This document shows, one piece after another, positions 1 through 8,232 of a stretch of DNA of 27,665 nucleotides. Both the position numbers and the translations under genes were made by a program. Origin of the DNA: an uncultured Flavobacteriales bacterium (GTDB taxonomy: Bacteria; Bacteroidota; Bacteroidia; Flavobacteriales; Flavobacteriaceae); contig CAJVXR010000012.1 of assembly GCA_913009535.1 (NCBI GenBank), positions 1 to 27,665 on the forward strand, in the 5' to 3' direction. The notes under the pieces are model-generated. The model worked only from the letters and a program-made list of their open reading frames with translations. It did not search any database and had not been told where the DNA came from. Numbering within the stretch: the stretch's first letter is position 1; each line of letters begins with the position of its first letter.

Positions 1-170
1 ACAGAAGAAGAGGATTTGATTATTTTTTAACAAACACTATAAATAAACATAATAATAATCCAATATTTTCTCCGAATGTAGATTTGCTTTTAAGTACAGA
101 TCCTAACCAGGTTATGAAGTTGCTAATTCCACTAACTGAGATTAATACAAATGAATTAATTGATGATTAA
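1..170 (+). CDS. C-terminal tail of a probable SusD/RagB-like outer-membrane lipoprotein (5' end outside window)
   Basis: The frame is open from the left edge (first full codon at base 3) to TAA at 168-170 and encodes about 55 residues. The tail runs from RRRGFDYFLTN to LLIPLTEINTNELIDD. An Arg-rich GFDY segment followed by an 'IPxxEINTN' closing motif resembles the end of SusD-family glycan-binding lipoproteins, whose last residues often read 'IP.sEI.tN...' before a QNPGY-like finish. Here the QNPGY part is missing and the protein stops about ten residues early. SusD partners the SusC TonB-dependent importer on the cell surface, which suits the xylan-degradation genes downstream. The next gene starts at 163, overlapping this stop by 8 bases, so the two are probably co-transcribed. 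Only a short tail is visible, so the family call is tentative. Confidence 0.5.
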   Translation, partial: RRRGFDYFLTNTINKHNNNPIFSPNVDLLLSTDPNQVMKLLIPLTEINTNELIDD

Positions 171-1602
171 TTTAAATTATGGAAATTGGATAATTTTTTT
201 ATTTTCAACATTATTTCTAAGCTATTCAACTGTAAAAAATAATAGTTTTATTAATGAGAAAAATAATGAAAAACCTAATTTTATTTTTTATTTAGCAGAT
301 GATCAGGACAAACTTGATTATGGTACTTACGGAAATCCTAATGTAGATACAAAAGCAGTAGATAATCTAGCTAAAGAAGGTATGAAATTTAATAATTTTT
401 ATACTGCTCAAGCTATTTGTTCTCCAACAAGGTCACAAATATTTACTGGAAAATATCCAATTAAGAATGGATGTTTTATCAACCACGTTGGAGTTAAACC
501 TGAAATGGAGACTATAATTAGCTACTTAGAAAAAGAAGGTTATGAAGTAGTCCTAGCTGGAAAAAGCCATGTTAAACCTAATTCAGTATTTAAATGGTCT
601 AAGTTCTTAGGTCTAATTAAAATTGGAAACTCTAAACCTAGATATTTACCTATTTCAAAAATTGAAAATTATTTATCTAAAGTAGATAAACCTTTTTGTC
701 TTATTATAGCTTCAACTTTTCCTCACGGACCTTACCCAAATTCTAATGATTATAATAACGAAGATATTTTTAAGCTTCCCTACACAGGTAAAAATATTCC
801 AAATTATAAGACTGGTTATTATCAAAATATTAAGGAAGATAACTCTCAAATTAATGATGTTTTAAATATTGTAGAAAAATATAATTTTAAAGATAATTCT
901 ATTTTTATTTATGCTGCAGACCATGGTATTTCAGGAAAATGGGGACTTTCGGAAGAAGGACTTAAAGCTCCTTTAGTAGTTAGGTGGCCAAACAAAATAA
1001 GTTCCAATGTAGAGTCTGATGTCATTCTTTCATTTGTAGATATAGTTCCTACCTTTCTTGATATTATTGGAGCACAAATAGCTGAAGATATTGATGGATC
1101 TAGTTTTTATAAAACTTTATTAGGTGATGAAAATGAAATACATGATTATATATATGGTGTGTCAACTATGCAAAATATTCAACAGTGTAAGGTTTTTCCA
1201 TCTAGAATGGTAAGAGAGAAAAAATACAAATACATCAAAAATTTTAATTCTGTCGAAGTTTTTAAAGATAATATGGGAGAAAATGAGGTGGTTAATCAAT
1301 TTATAGAAATTGGCGCAAAATCATTTCCCTATAAACCATATGAAGAATTATATGACTTAGAGATGGATCCTTATCAAAAGAATAATTTAGCTAAAGATAA
1401 TAAATACTTGCAAGTTAAAAATAGACTAGAGGTAGTTCTTAAAAAATGGATGATATCTCAAGATGATATTTTAATATCTAATAAGATGCCATTAATTAAA
1501 CCTACTTTACATCCTTTGGATAGAAATTCTAAATGGAACAAGGTATCTTCAGAGCTTGAAAATAAATTAAATGAAAATGATTACATCGAATTACATTACT
1601 AG
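163..1602 (+). CDS. Exported S1-family sulfatase (SGSH/S1_8-like)
   Basis: A formylglycine-dependent sulfatase, expected to hydrolyse sulfate esters on a polysaccharide outside the cytoplasm. Seen (479-residue numbering): a hydrophobic N-terminal export segment (about 9-22), the metal-binding Asp pair in FYLADDQ (46-47), the maturation motif ICSPTR with Cys86 to be converted to formylglycine, GKSH further on, and a metal-ligand DHG in YAADHG. The chain has about the usual family length and keeps the late ELYDLEMDP motif. The stretch YP-x-x-NGCFINHVG after the active site resembles heparan-N-sulfatase-like members (SulfAtlas S1_8), a subfamily guess made by eye. ATG at 163 is preferred over the in-frame TTG at 160. 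The start overlaps the upstream stop by 8 bases, and the 3' end overlaps the next sulfatase by 32 bases, so translation is probably coupled. The substrate cannot be read from sequence. Confidence 0.9.
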   Translation: MINLNYGNWIIFLFSTLFLSYSTVKNNSFINEKNNEKPNFIFYLADDQDKLDYGTYGNPNVDTKAVDNLAKEGMKFNNFYTAQAICSPTRSQIFTGKYPIKNGCFINHVGVKPEMETIISYLEKEGYEVVLAGKSHVKPNSVFKWSKFLGLIKIGNSKPRYLPISKIENYLSKVDKPFCLIIASTFPHGPYPNSNDYNNEDIFKLPYTGKNIPNYKTGYYQNIKEDNSQINDVLNIVEKYNFKDNSIFIYAADHGISGKWGLSEEGLKAPLVVRWPNKISSNVESDVILSFVDIVPTFLDIIGAQIAEDIDGSSFYKTLLGDENEIHDYIYGVSTMQNIQQCKVFPSRMVREKKYKYIKNFNSVEVFKDNMGENEVVNQFIEIGAKSFPYKPYEELYDLEMDPYQKNNLAKDNKYLQVKNRLEVVLKKWMISQDDILISNKMPLIKPTLHPLDRNSKWNKVSSELENKLNENDYIELHY

Positions 1603-3256
1603 TTATTCCTTAAAAGTATTTTTATATACATTTTTTGTTTTTTCTACAAATACTTATTGTAAGTCAACAGATGAAAAATTAAATGTTATTTGGATTTCTT
1701 GCGAAGATATGGGTCCTGTTTTAGGTACTTATGGAGTAAATGAAATATCAACTCCCAATATAGATAAATTAGCAGAACAAGGAGTTAAATATACCAATGC
1801 TTACTCAACAGTTGGAGTTTGTGCCCCAAGTAGATTTTCTATTATTACAGGAATGTATCCTGCTAGATTAGGAGCTCATAATATGAGGTCAGGTAAATTT
1901 TACACTTATAAAGACCCAGATAAATTAACTTACAGGCAAAATAAAGGAGTTGTAGATAAGTCTGGAGAAAATGTCCCTGAATATGAGGTCGTTACTCCAG
2001 CTAATGTTAAAGCTTTTACAGAATATTTAAGAAATGAAAATTACTATTGTGTAAATAACAACAAATGTGATTATCAATTTAATTCTCCTTTTACAGCTTG
2101 GGACGAAGTTAGTGGAAACATATCTTATAAGGATAGACCTGAAAATACTCCCTTTTTTTATGTTAAGAACTTAATGGTTACTCATGAATCTAGAATATGG
2201 TTAAGGAAAGATGAACCAATCACAGTTGATAAAAACATTTTAAAAATACCTGCATATTATCCTGATATTCCAGAAGTTAGAAATGATATAGCGATTAAAT
2301 ATTCTAATATTCAAGAGATGGACAGGCAAGTAGGTGAAATAATTAGTGATTTAAAGAATGATAACCTATTGGATAAAACAATAATATTTTTCTGGAGTGA
2401 TCACGGTGGAAACCTTCTAAGACAAAAAAGAGCTGTTGGAAATAGTGGATTAAAAGTGCCTTTAATAGTCAGGTTTCCTGACGGTTATAGATCTGGAGAG
2501 GTAGATGATAGAATTGTATCGTTGATGGACCTAGGTCCAACAACAATGTCTCTATTAGGAATTAAGCCCCCTTTATTTTTAGATGGTAAAGCTTTTTTAG
2601 GTAAGTTTAAAACAAAGCCAAGGTCTTATGCGTTTGGCTCTGCAGATAGATTTGATGAATCTACTGATATGCAAAGATCTGTTATTGATGGTAGGTATGT
2701 TTATATTAAAAACTTTATGCCAGAGCTCCCATTAATTTACAGAAATAAATACCGAGAGCAAGTTTCTATGAATAAAAAAATTATTCAGATGAGTAATGAT
2801 AATGAGTTGATAGGTGACTCAAAATATATATTCATGAAAACAAAACAAGAAGAGGAGTTGTATGATTTAAAATATGACCCATATGAGGTTAACAACATTG
2901 CCAATAACCCTGATTATAAGGATAAATTAATTGAACTAAGAGATGCTTTAAAATCTTGGCAAAATGAAATTGATGATAAAGGGTTTACAAATGAATCAGA
3001 ATTGATAAACGAATTTTGGCCAAACATGATTCAACCCCTTACTAAGCCTGTTGAAATTACAGTTTTAGACAATATTATCTCACTTAAATGTGATACTAGC
3101 GGAGCATCTATTGGTTACCAGACTGGATCACAAATAGGTTCGCAAAACTGGAATTTATATAATAAGCCTTTCAATATTTTGCCCAATCAAAAAATAGCTA
3201 CCAGAGCGATTAAAATTGGCTATAAAGCTTCAGCTATTACTACTAATATTAATTAA
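1571..3256 (+). CDS. Exported S1-family sulfatase with C-terminal 'GASIGY' beta-sandwich-like extension
   Basis: A second formylglycine sulfatase, probably S1_8-like. Seen: an N-terminal hydrophobic segment (about 14-28), WISCEDMG in which the usual Asp pair is Glu45-Asp46, active-site VCAPSR with Cys84, VTHESR in mid protein, and the metal-ligand DHGG followed by GLKVPLIVRFP. At 561 residues it is longer than its neighbours. The extra length is a C-terminal part (about 490-561) with TSGASIGY, WNLY and RAIKIGYKAS. This pattern is known at the end of some sulfatases and resembles chitobiase/Fn3-associated C-terminal domains. The Cys30 context (NTYC) is not a good lipobox, so a soluble exported enzyme is more likely than a lipoprotein. 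The start lies inside the preceding gene (32-base overlap). A hairpin with a T-run follows at 3297. The sulfated sugar is unknown; a xylan- or uronate-linked sulfate is suggested only by the neighbouring genes. Confidence 0.9.
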   Translation: MKMITSNYITSYSLKVFLYTFFVFSTNTYCKSTDEKLNVIWISCEDMGPVLGTYGVNEISTPNIDKLAEQGVKYTNAYSTVGVCAPSRFSIITGMYPARLGAHNMRSGKFYTYKDPDKLTYRQNKGVVDKSGENVPEYEVVTPANVKAFTEYLRNENYYCVNNNKCDYQFNSPFTAWDEVSGNISYKDRPENTPFFYVKNLMVTHESRIWLRKDEPITVDKNILKIPAYYPDIPEVRNDIAIKYSNIQEMDRQVGEIISDLKNDNLLDKTIIFFWSDHGGNLLRQKRAVGNSGLKVPLIVRFPDGYRSGEVDDRIVSLMDLGPTTMSLLGIKPPLFLDGKAFLGKFKTKPRSYAFGSADRFDESTDMQRSVIDGRYVYIKNFMPELPLIYRNKYREQVSMNKKIIQMSNDNELIGDSKYIFMKTKQEEELYDLKYDPYEVNNIANNPDYKDKLIELRDALKSWQNEIDDKGFTNESELINEFWPNMIQPLTKPVEITVLDNIISLKCDTSGASIGYQTGSQIGSQNWNLYNKPFNILPNQKIATRAIKIGYKASAITTNIN

Positions 3257-3296
3257 ACCTAAATAGCTTGTGAGGTCAATTATTTTAAACACAAAT

Positions 3297-3332
3297 ATTA
3301 TATTAATCGATCTATTTTTAATATAATTTTTT
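3297..3332 (+). terminator. All-A/T hairpin with T-run between sulfatase genes
   Basis: A perfect 10-bp inverted repeat (3297-3306 ATTATATTAA and 3318-3327 TTAATATAAT) with an 11-base loop is followed by TTTTT before a G. It lies in the 100-base gap between the two coupled sulfatase genes and the next sulfatase, where an intrinsic terminator or attenuator would be placed. The stem has no G-C pair and would be weak, and such repeats arise by chance in AT-rich DNA. Confidence 0.35.
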
Positions 3333-3356
3333 GTCTACTTAATATATCTTAGTAAT

Positions 3357-4802
3357 ATGAATAATAAAATAAACTTAATCCTATCACTTATTGCATTTGT
3401 TTTAAATTGTCAACCATTTTTAGGGCAAAATGATAAAAAGAATCATAATTTTCTTTTTATTTCAGTTGATGATTTTAGACCTGAAATTAATTCATACGGA
3501 GTTAAAAAAATGATTACTCCTAACATTGATAAACTAGCATCTGAGGGAATACAATTTAATAATGCATTTACTAACATTGCTGTATGTGGTGCTAGTCGGG
3601 CAAGTTTAATGACTGGAATTAGACCAAGTCAATCACGTTTTAATGATTATACCACAAGAGCTTCTATCGACACACCTAATGCAATTTTTTTAAATCAAAT
3701 TTTTAAAGAAAATGGATATGAAACAATATCTTATGGTAAAATATATCATCACCCTGATGATACTGTCGAGTATTGGACAGAAACCGATGGAGGTGCACAT
3801 CAAGCTGACTACCAAGATCCTATTTCTAAAAATCGTAAACGCAATGGAGAAGTGGGTGAGCATGGTAGAAAAGGCCCTGCTTTTGAATATCCTGATGTAG
3901 ACGACTATGCTTACAATGATGGTAAAATCACTAAAAGAGCCTTAGATAAACTAAAAGTTTTAAAGGATAAGAATAAACCATTCTTTATGGCTGTTGGTTA
4001 TGTTTCTCCTCACTTACCATTTATTCAACCAAAGAAGTATTGGGATATGTATGATCATAGTGAAATTGAAATAGCAGATAATCCTTTTCAGCCAAAAAAT
4101 TCACCCTACATAGCAATGCATGCTCAGCATGATTCTGCTGAATTACGAGGCATGTATTTAGATATTCCAAGTGAGGGATTACTGAGTGATGAGCTTTCTA
4201 AAAATTTAGTACATGGATATTATGCCAGTGTCACTTACATGGATGTACTTATTGGAGAATTAATAACTGGACTTGATGAATTAGGTTTAAGAGACAATAC
4301 TACAATTGTGTTATGGAGTGATCACGGATATTTTCTTGGTGAACATGGATTTTGGTGTAAACACAGTACATTTCATGAAGCAGCGAAGATTCCATTTATA
4401 ATCTCTTCCCCTAATTATGAGAAAAACATGACAACAGACTCTTTTACAGAACTTGTAGATCTGTACCCAACTTTATGTGAAATAGCAGAGATAACTCCAC
4501 CTAGTTACCTTCAGGGTAAAAGCTTGACTCCTGTATTGGAAGATCCAACGATTACTTTAAAGGATGAAATATATACACGTTACAAAGAAGGTGAGGCAGT
4601 GGTTGATAAAGATTATTCATATACTGAATTTTATAGAGGTGAAAAATACTTAGGGAATATGCTTTACGATATGAATAATGATATAAAACAAAATACCGAC
4701 ATCTCTAAACTTTCAATTAATAAAGACTTGGTTAAAAAATATAGTGAAAAGTTGAAAATAATGAGAGAATTTGTGAATAAAGATTATTTAGAAAATAAAT
4801 AA
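3357..4802 (+). CDS. Exported S1-family sulfatase, iduronate-2-sulfatase-like (CxASR type)
   Basis: A sulfatase of the iduronate-2-sulfatase-like group (probably SulfAtlas S1_7). Seen: a signal peptide (hydrophobic about 7-19, likely cleaved near FLGQ), ISVDDFRPEINSYG with the metal-binding Asp pair 38-39, active-site VCGASR with Cys77, GKIYHHP, a PHLPFIQPKKYWDMY block, WSDHGYFLGEHGFWCKH with metal and substrate residues, and ELVDLYPTL. The maturation motif is C-x-A-S-R rather than the commoner C-x-P-S-R. The protein strongly resembles the sulfatase at 17772-19220, which has the same CGASRAS core, so the two are probably paralogs. It has 481 residues, about normal. It follows the hairpin at 3297 and precedes the beta-helix gene by 27 bases. 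The substrate is unknown; a 2-O-sulfated uronic acid or pentose would fit relatives but is inference. Confidence 0.9.
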   Translation: MNNKINLILSLIAFVLNCQPFLGQNDKKNHNFLFISVDDFRPEINSYGVKKMITPNIDKLASEGIQFNNAFTNIAVCGASRASLMTGIRPSQSRFNDYTTRASIDTPNAIFLNQIFKENGYETISYGKIYHHPDDTVEYWTETDGGAHQADYQDPISKNRKRNGEVGEHGRKGPAFEYPDVDDYAYNDGKITKRALDKLKVLKDKNKPFFMAVGYVSPHLPFIQPKKYWDMYDHSEIEIADNPFQPKNSPYIAMHAQHDSAELRGMYLDIPSEGLLSDELSKNLVHGYYASVTYMDVLIGELITGLDELGLRDNTTIVLWSDHGYFLGEHGFWCKHSTFHEAAKIPFIISSPNYEKNMTTDSFTELVDLYPTLCEIAEITPPSYLQGKSLTPVLEDPTITLKDEIYTRYKEGEAVVDKDYSYTEFYRGEKYLGNMLYDMNNDIKQNTDISKLSINKDLVKKYSEKLKIMREFVNKDYLENK

Positions 4803-4829
4803 TTTTATTATTTAAGAGAAACATAACAT

Positions 4830-7061
4830 ATGAATTTTAGAACTTTATTTGGTGTAAAAAAGTTAATTATTTTTATATTATATCTATCAGTAAATTTAAT
4901 TTTCTCTCAAGAATTATATGTCTCTCAGCCACTTGGTTCAGATTCAAATTCTGGGTCAGAATCTTATCCATTTAAAACTATAAATAAAGCAATTTCTGAG
5001 TCAGTTCCTGGAACAACAATTCTAGTTAAGGATGGTTTATATCAAAATAATAATTACGGAACAGGATTAAACGGAAGTTCATTAAATAATGGTCCTGTTG
5101 TTAACTTTAATCAATCTGGAATGAATGGATCTCCAATCACTTTAAAAAATTTTAATGGACATTCGCCAAAGATTCAATTTGATGGAGCTGGTGGTATAAA
5201 ATTTCCTAACGGGGTTAATAATATTATTATAGAAGGTTTTGAAATTGAAGGACCCTCTGCTACGATAACCTATGAACAAGCCATTTCTGATAGAGATTAT
5301 AAGATATTAGTTGGTGAGGATGAAGATCCTAATACTTCTTACAATAATACATATTTTTCAGGTAAAGGAATATGGGGCTATGGTCCACATAATAATATTA
5401 TTATTAGAAATAATATTGTGCATGATACTCCAGGATCTGCAATTAGATTTAACGATAGTGATTACATCACAATTGAAAATAATACAGTATACAATACAAC
5501 TTGGTGGACTTCTTCTGCATCAAGTGCTATTGTTTATGCTGAATCTATTTCAGCTGAAGGAGATAATGGCTCTGAAATTAAAATGATTATGCGTGGTAAT
5601 ATTGTTTATAATAATTGGAATAGAATTCCTTTTTATGTAACTCAACTTCCAGATAATAATGGAAATGTTGGTGGTAATTATGGTACCGCAAGTCAAAATT
5701 ACATACTGGATGGTCAGGGTCTTTATGTAACTAGGAGTGACCCTGGATATGCAGGGATATTTCTATTTGAAAACAATATTTGTGTAAATAATGGGAAAAA
5801 TGGTATTAATTTTGATCATTCTGATTCTGCTTCTGCTATTTATAGAAATAATACGCTCTATTTTAATGGAGTTCATAATATTATCCAAATTCAAGAGCAC
5901 GGTGAGTTATTGCATATCGGTAATAATAAAGTAGCTGGAATTAAAGCTAATGGTGTTTTTGATGTTACTGTAGTGAATAATATTATAGTTACAAGAGATA
6001 ATGAATATTCTGCACTAGCTTTAAATGATATAACTGGAACTAGAGTGGCAGTTAATAATATTTTTCAAAATGGAACATACGCATGGCCTGCTACTCAGGA
6101 AAATAATTTAATCGATATCGACCCACTCTTTGTGTCAGCTCCTACAACAGTAAACGGGTTAATAGATATTTCAACTACAGATTTTTCGCTTACATCAGAT
6201 TCACCTGCAATTAATGCAGGTAATCCAAATCACACTCCCCTGACTGATATTATTGGAAATTTAAGACCAACACCTCCCAATGCAGTATCATCTTCAAGTT
6301 TTGAGGATACTACAGATGAATGGACAGGTTTTGGAGCAACTGTAACCCCTAGTTCTGATGAATTTTTATCTGGAAATAACAGTTTATTAATTACTGATAG
6401 GACATTGAATTGGCATAGTCCAAAATTAGTATTGACAAATCTCTTATCTGTAGCTGATAGTTATACTTTTTATGTGTGGGTTAAATTATCGGATGGTGTT
6501 TCTGGTACCACACAGTTGACTATAAAAAATACTGATCAAAATACTTATAATAACTTAACAACTTCTGTAACTGCTTCAGAAGATACTTGGACTCTGTTAA
6601 CTGCAGATTATACACATGAAACATCTGACAATATGTTTCTTTATGTAAAAGGACCTGTAGTTGATGGTGGAGTTGGAGGTGACTATTATATAGATGACTT
6701 TTCATTAGTTTCTCAAGGTTTACCTCCAATAGATTTTTTAAATATTGATGATATAGTTGATATAGGTGCATATGAATTTATAGATTCAACTTTTTCTGTA
6801 GATAATATTGATGAAAACTCTCAAAATATATTTTTGATTCCGAATCCTGCTAAAGATTTAGTACTTATTTATGGCGCTAGTTCTGATAGTAAAATTGATT
6901 TATTTGATTTATCAGGAAAAAAATATCAAGTTTACTCCACTTATTTGGATTCTAAAGGTATTTCAATTAATGTAAATAATCTTTCAACAGGTTATTATTT
7001 AATAAGGCTGTATAATTCTCAAAATAATTCATTTAAAATGATGAAGCTTTTAAAAAAATAA
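4830..7061 (+). CDS. Secreted right-handed beta-helix protein with CBM22-like module and T9SS sorting domain
   Basis: A 743-residue surface or secreted protein, likely a carbohydrate-active enzyme or binder. Order seen: signal peptide (about 1-26, ending IFSQ); a parallel beta-helix (about 28-483) opening with YVSQPLGSDSNSG and PFKTINKA and rich in NNIIIRNNIV-type turns; a module (about 486-630) with SFEDTTDEWTGFG, SGNNSLLITDRTLNWHSP, FLYVKGP and YYIDDFSLV, which matches the CBM4/9/22 group and looks most like xylan-binding CBM22; then DIVDIGAYEF; and a type A T9SS domain (about 668-743) with IPNPAKD and LSTGYYLIRL. Helix proteins of this kind usually end 'GN.RP...DIGAYEF', and here the CBM is inserted inside that motif. 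Beta-helix families acting on xylose chains exist (for example GH120 and GH141), and many polysaccharide lyases share the fold, but I could not assign a family or catalytic residues. It sits directly upstream of the GH10 gene. Confidence 0.85.
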   Translation: MNFRTLFGVKKLIIFILYLSVNLIFSQELYVSQPLGSDSNSGSESYPFKTINKAISESVPGTTILVKDGLYQNNNYGTGLNGSSLNNGPVVNFNQSGMNGSPITLKNFNGHSPKIQFDGAGGIKFPNGVNNIIIEGFEIEGPSATITYEQAISDRDYKILVGEDEDPNTSYNNTYFSGKGIWGYGPHNNIIIRNNIVHDTPGSAIRFNDSDYITIENNTVYNTTWWTSSASSAIVYAESISAEGDNGSEIKMIMRGNIVYNNWNRIPFYVTQLPDNNGNVGGNYGTASQNYILDGQGLYVTRSDPGYAGIFLFENNICVNNGKNGINFDHSDSASAIYRNNTLYFNGVHNIIQIQEHGELLHIGNNKVAGIKANGVFDVTVVNNIIVTRDNEYSALALNDITGTRVAVNNIFQNGTYAWPATQENNLIDIDPLFVSAPTTVNGLIDISTTDFSLTSDSPAINAGNPNHTPLTDIIGNLRPTPPNAVSSSSFEDTTDEWTGFGATVTPSSDEFLSGNNSLLITDRTLNWHSPKLVLTNLLSVADSYTFYVWVKLSDGVSGTTQLTIKNTDQNTYNNLTTSVTASEDTWTLLTADYTHETSDNMFLYVKGPVVDGGVGGDYYIDDFSLVSQGLPPIDFLNIDDIVDIGAYEFIDSTFSVDNIDENSQNIFLIPNPAKDLVLIYGASSDSKIDLFDLSGKKYQVYSTYLDSKGISINVNNLSTGYYLIRLYNSQNNSFKMMKLLKK

Positions 7062-7089
7062 ATTATTAATTATTTTTATAAATTAGAAT

Positions 7090-8226
7090 ATGAAAAGAAA
7101 TTCAAATAAGTTAAATATAGTATTTTTCCTTAGTATTGTTATTTGTACTTTTTCCTTTGGAAATAATTTAAATTCAACAGATTCTCTTAAAAAATATTAT
7201 AGTACTTTCTTTCATATTGGGGCTGCAATAAATGAAGATATTATCTTAGGTCTTGACAATGACTCTAAATATATTGTAGAGACACAATTTAATTCAATTA
7301 CACCAGAGAATTCATTAAAGTGGATGTTTATTCAACCAACCCCCAATTATTTTAATTTTAAAGCTTCAGATAAATATGTAAATCTTGGTATAAAAAACAA
7401 CATGCACATTGTTGGGCATGCTCTAGTATGGCATTCTCAGTTAGCAAATTTTATGCAAAATATTGAAAGCAGCTCTGAAATGACTGAGCATTTTGAAAAC
7501 CACATTAATACTGTTGTATCTAGATATAAGGGTAAAATTGATGCATGGGATGTCGTAAATGAGGCTTTTAACGAAGATGGTTCTTTAAGGGAGTCTGTTT
7601 TTTATAAATTTTTAGGAAAAAATTATATTGAGAAAGCTTTTAAATTGGCTAACAAAGCTGATCCAAAAGCAGACTTAATTTACAATGATTATAATTTATA
7701 TAAAAAAGAAAAGAGAGATGGAGTTATAAAAATGGTTAAGCAAATGCAGTCAAAAGGAATAAAAATTGATGGTGTAGGAGTACAAGCTCATTGGAGTTTA
7801 AATCAACCATCATTAAATCAAATAGAACAAATTATTTTAGATATTTCTGAATTGGGGGTGGATGTTATGTTTACTGAATTAGATATTTCAGTTCTCCCTA
7901 GTCCATGGGAGCAGGATGGGGCAGAGGTTAGTCAAAATTTTTCAAGATTTGAAGGAGATAGTAAAATGAATCCGTATCCAGAAAAACTACCAAAATCAAT
8001 ACAAATTAAACTAGCTAAACGTTATAAAGATATTTTTCAATTATTTATAAAGCACAGTGATAAAATCAGCAGGGTTACATTTTGGGGAGTAATGGACAAA
8101 CATTCTTGGTTAAATGATTGGCCTATAAAAGGTAGAACTAACTACCCTTTATTATTTAACAGAAAATATCAAGCAAAAAAAGCACATCAAGCACTAATTG
8201 AATTAATATCTGTAAAAAACAATTAA
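7090..8226 (+). CDS. GH10 endo-beta-1,4-xylanase
   Basis: A glycoside hydrolase family 10 retaining endo-xylanase that cuts internal beta-1,4-xylosidic bonds. Seen: a signal peptide (hydrophobic 9-22, likely cleaved near SFGN), GAAINED, the TPENSLKWMFIQP substrate-binding block, HALVWHSQ, the acid/base Glu158 in DVVNEAF, YNDYNLY, GVGVQAHW, the nucleophile Glu263 in FTELDIS, and WGVMDKHSWL near the C-terminus. The chain has 378 residues: a single catalytic domain with no CBM, no lipobox and no T9SS domain, so it is probably periplasmic. It lies 28 bases after the beta-helix gene, whose CBM22-like module is of a type often fused directly to GH10 enzymes. The next gene (GPH transporter) starts 6 bases after the stop, so the genes probably form one transcript. 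The catalytic assignment is firm; sulfated versus plain xylan as substrate is inferred from neighbours. Confidence 0.95.
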   Translation: MKRNSNKLNIVFFLSIVICTFSFGNNLNSTDSLKKYYSTFFHIGAAINEDIILGLDNDSKYIVETQFNSITPENSLKWMFIQPTPNYFNFKASDKYVNLGIKNNMHIVGHALVWHSQLANFMQNIESSSEMTEHFENHINTVVSRYKGKIDAWDVVNEAFNEDGSLRESVFYKFLGKNYIEKAFKLANKADPKADLIYNDYNLYKKEKRDGVIKMVKQMQSKGIKIDGVGVQAHWSLNQPSLNQIEQIILDISELGVDVMFTELDISVLPSPWEQDGAEVSQNFSRFEGDSKMNPYPEKLPKSIQIKLAKRYKDIFQLFIKHSDKISRVTFWGVMDKHSWLNDWPIKGRTNYPLLFNRKYQAKKAHQALIELISVKNN

Positions 8227-8232
8227 TTAAAC

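Noticed and set aside
3712..3900. Short plus-strand reading frame inside the third sulfatase
   Set aside because: It is a shifted frame within a well-supported gene, shows no recognisable domain and consists of low-complexity translation typical of AT-rich shadows.
6520..6771. Minus-strand reading frame opposite the CBM22-like part of the beta-helix gene
   Set aside because: Leu/His/Gln-rich translation without motifs. The opposite strand encodes a clear module in this stretch.
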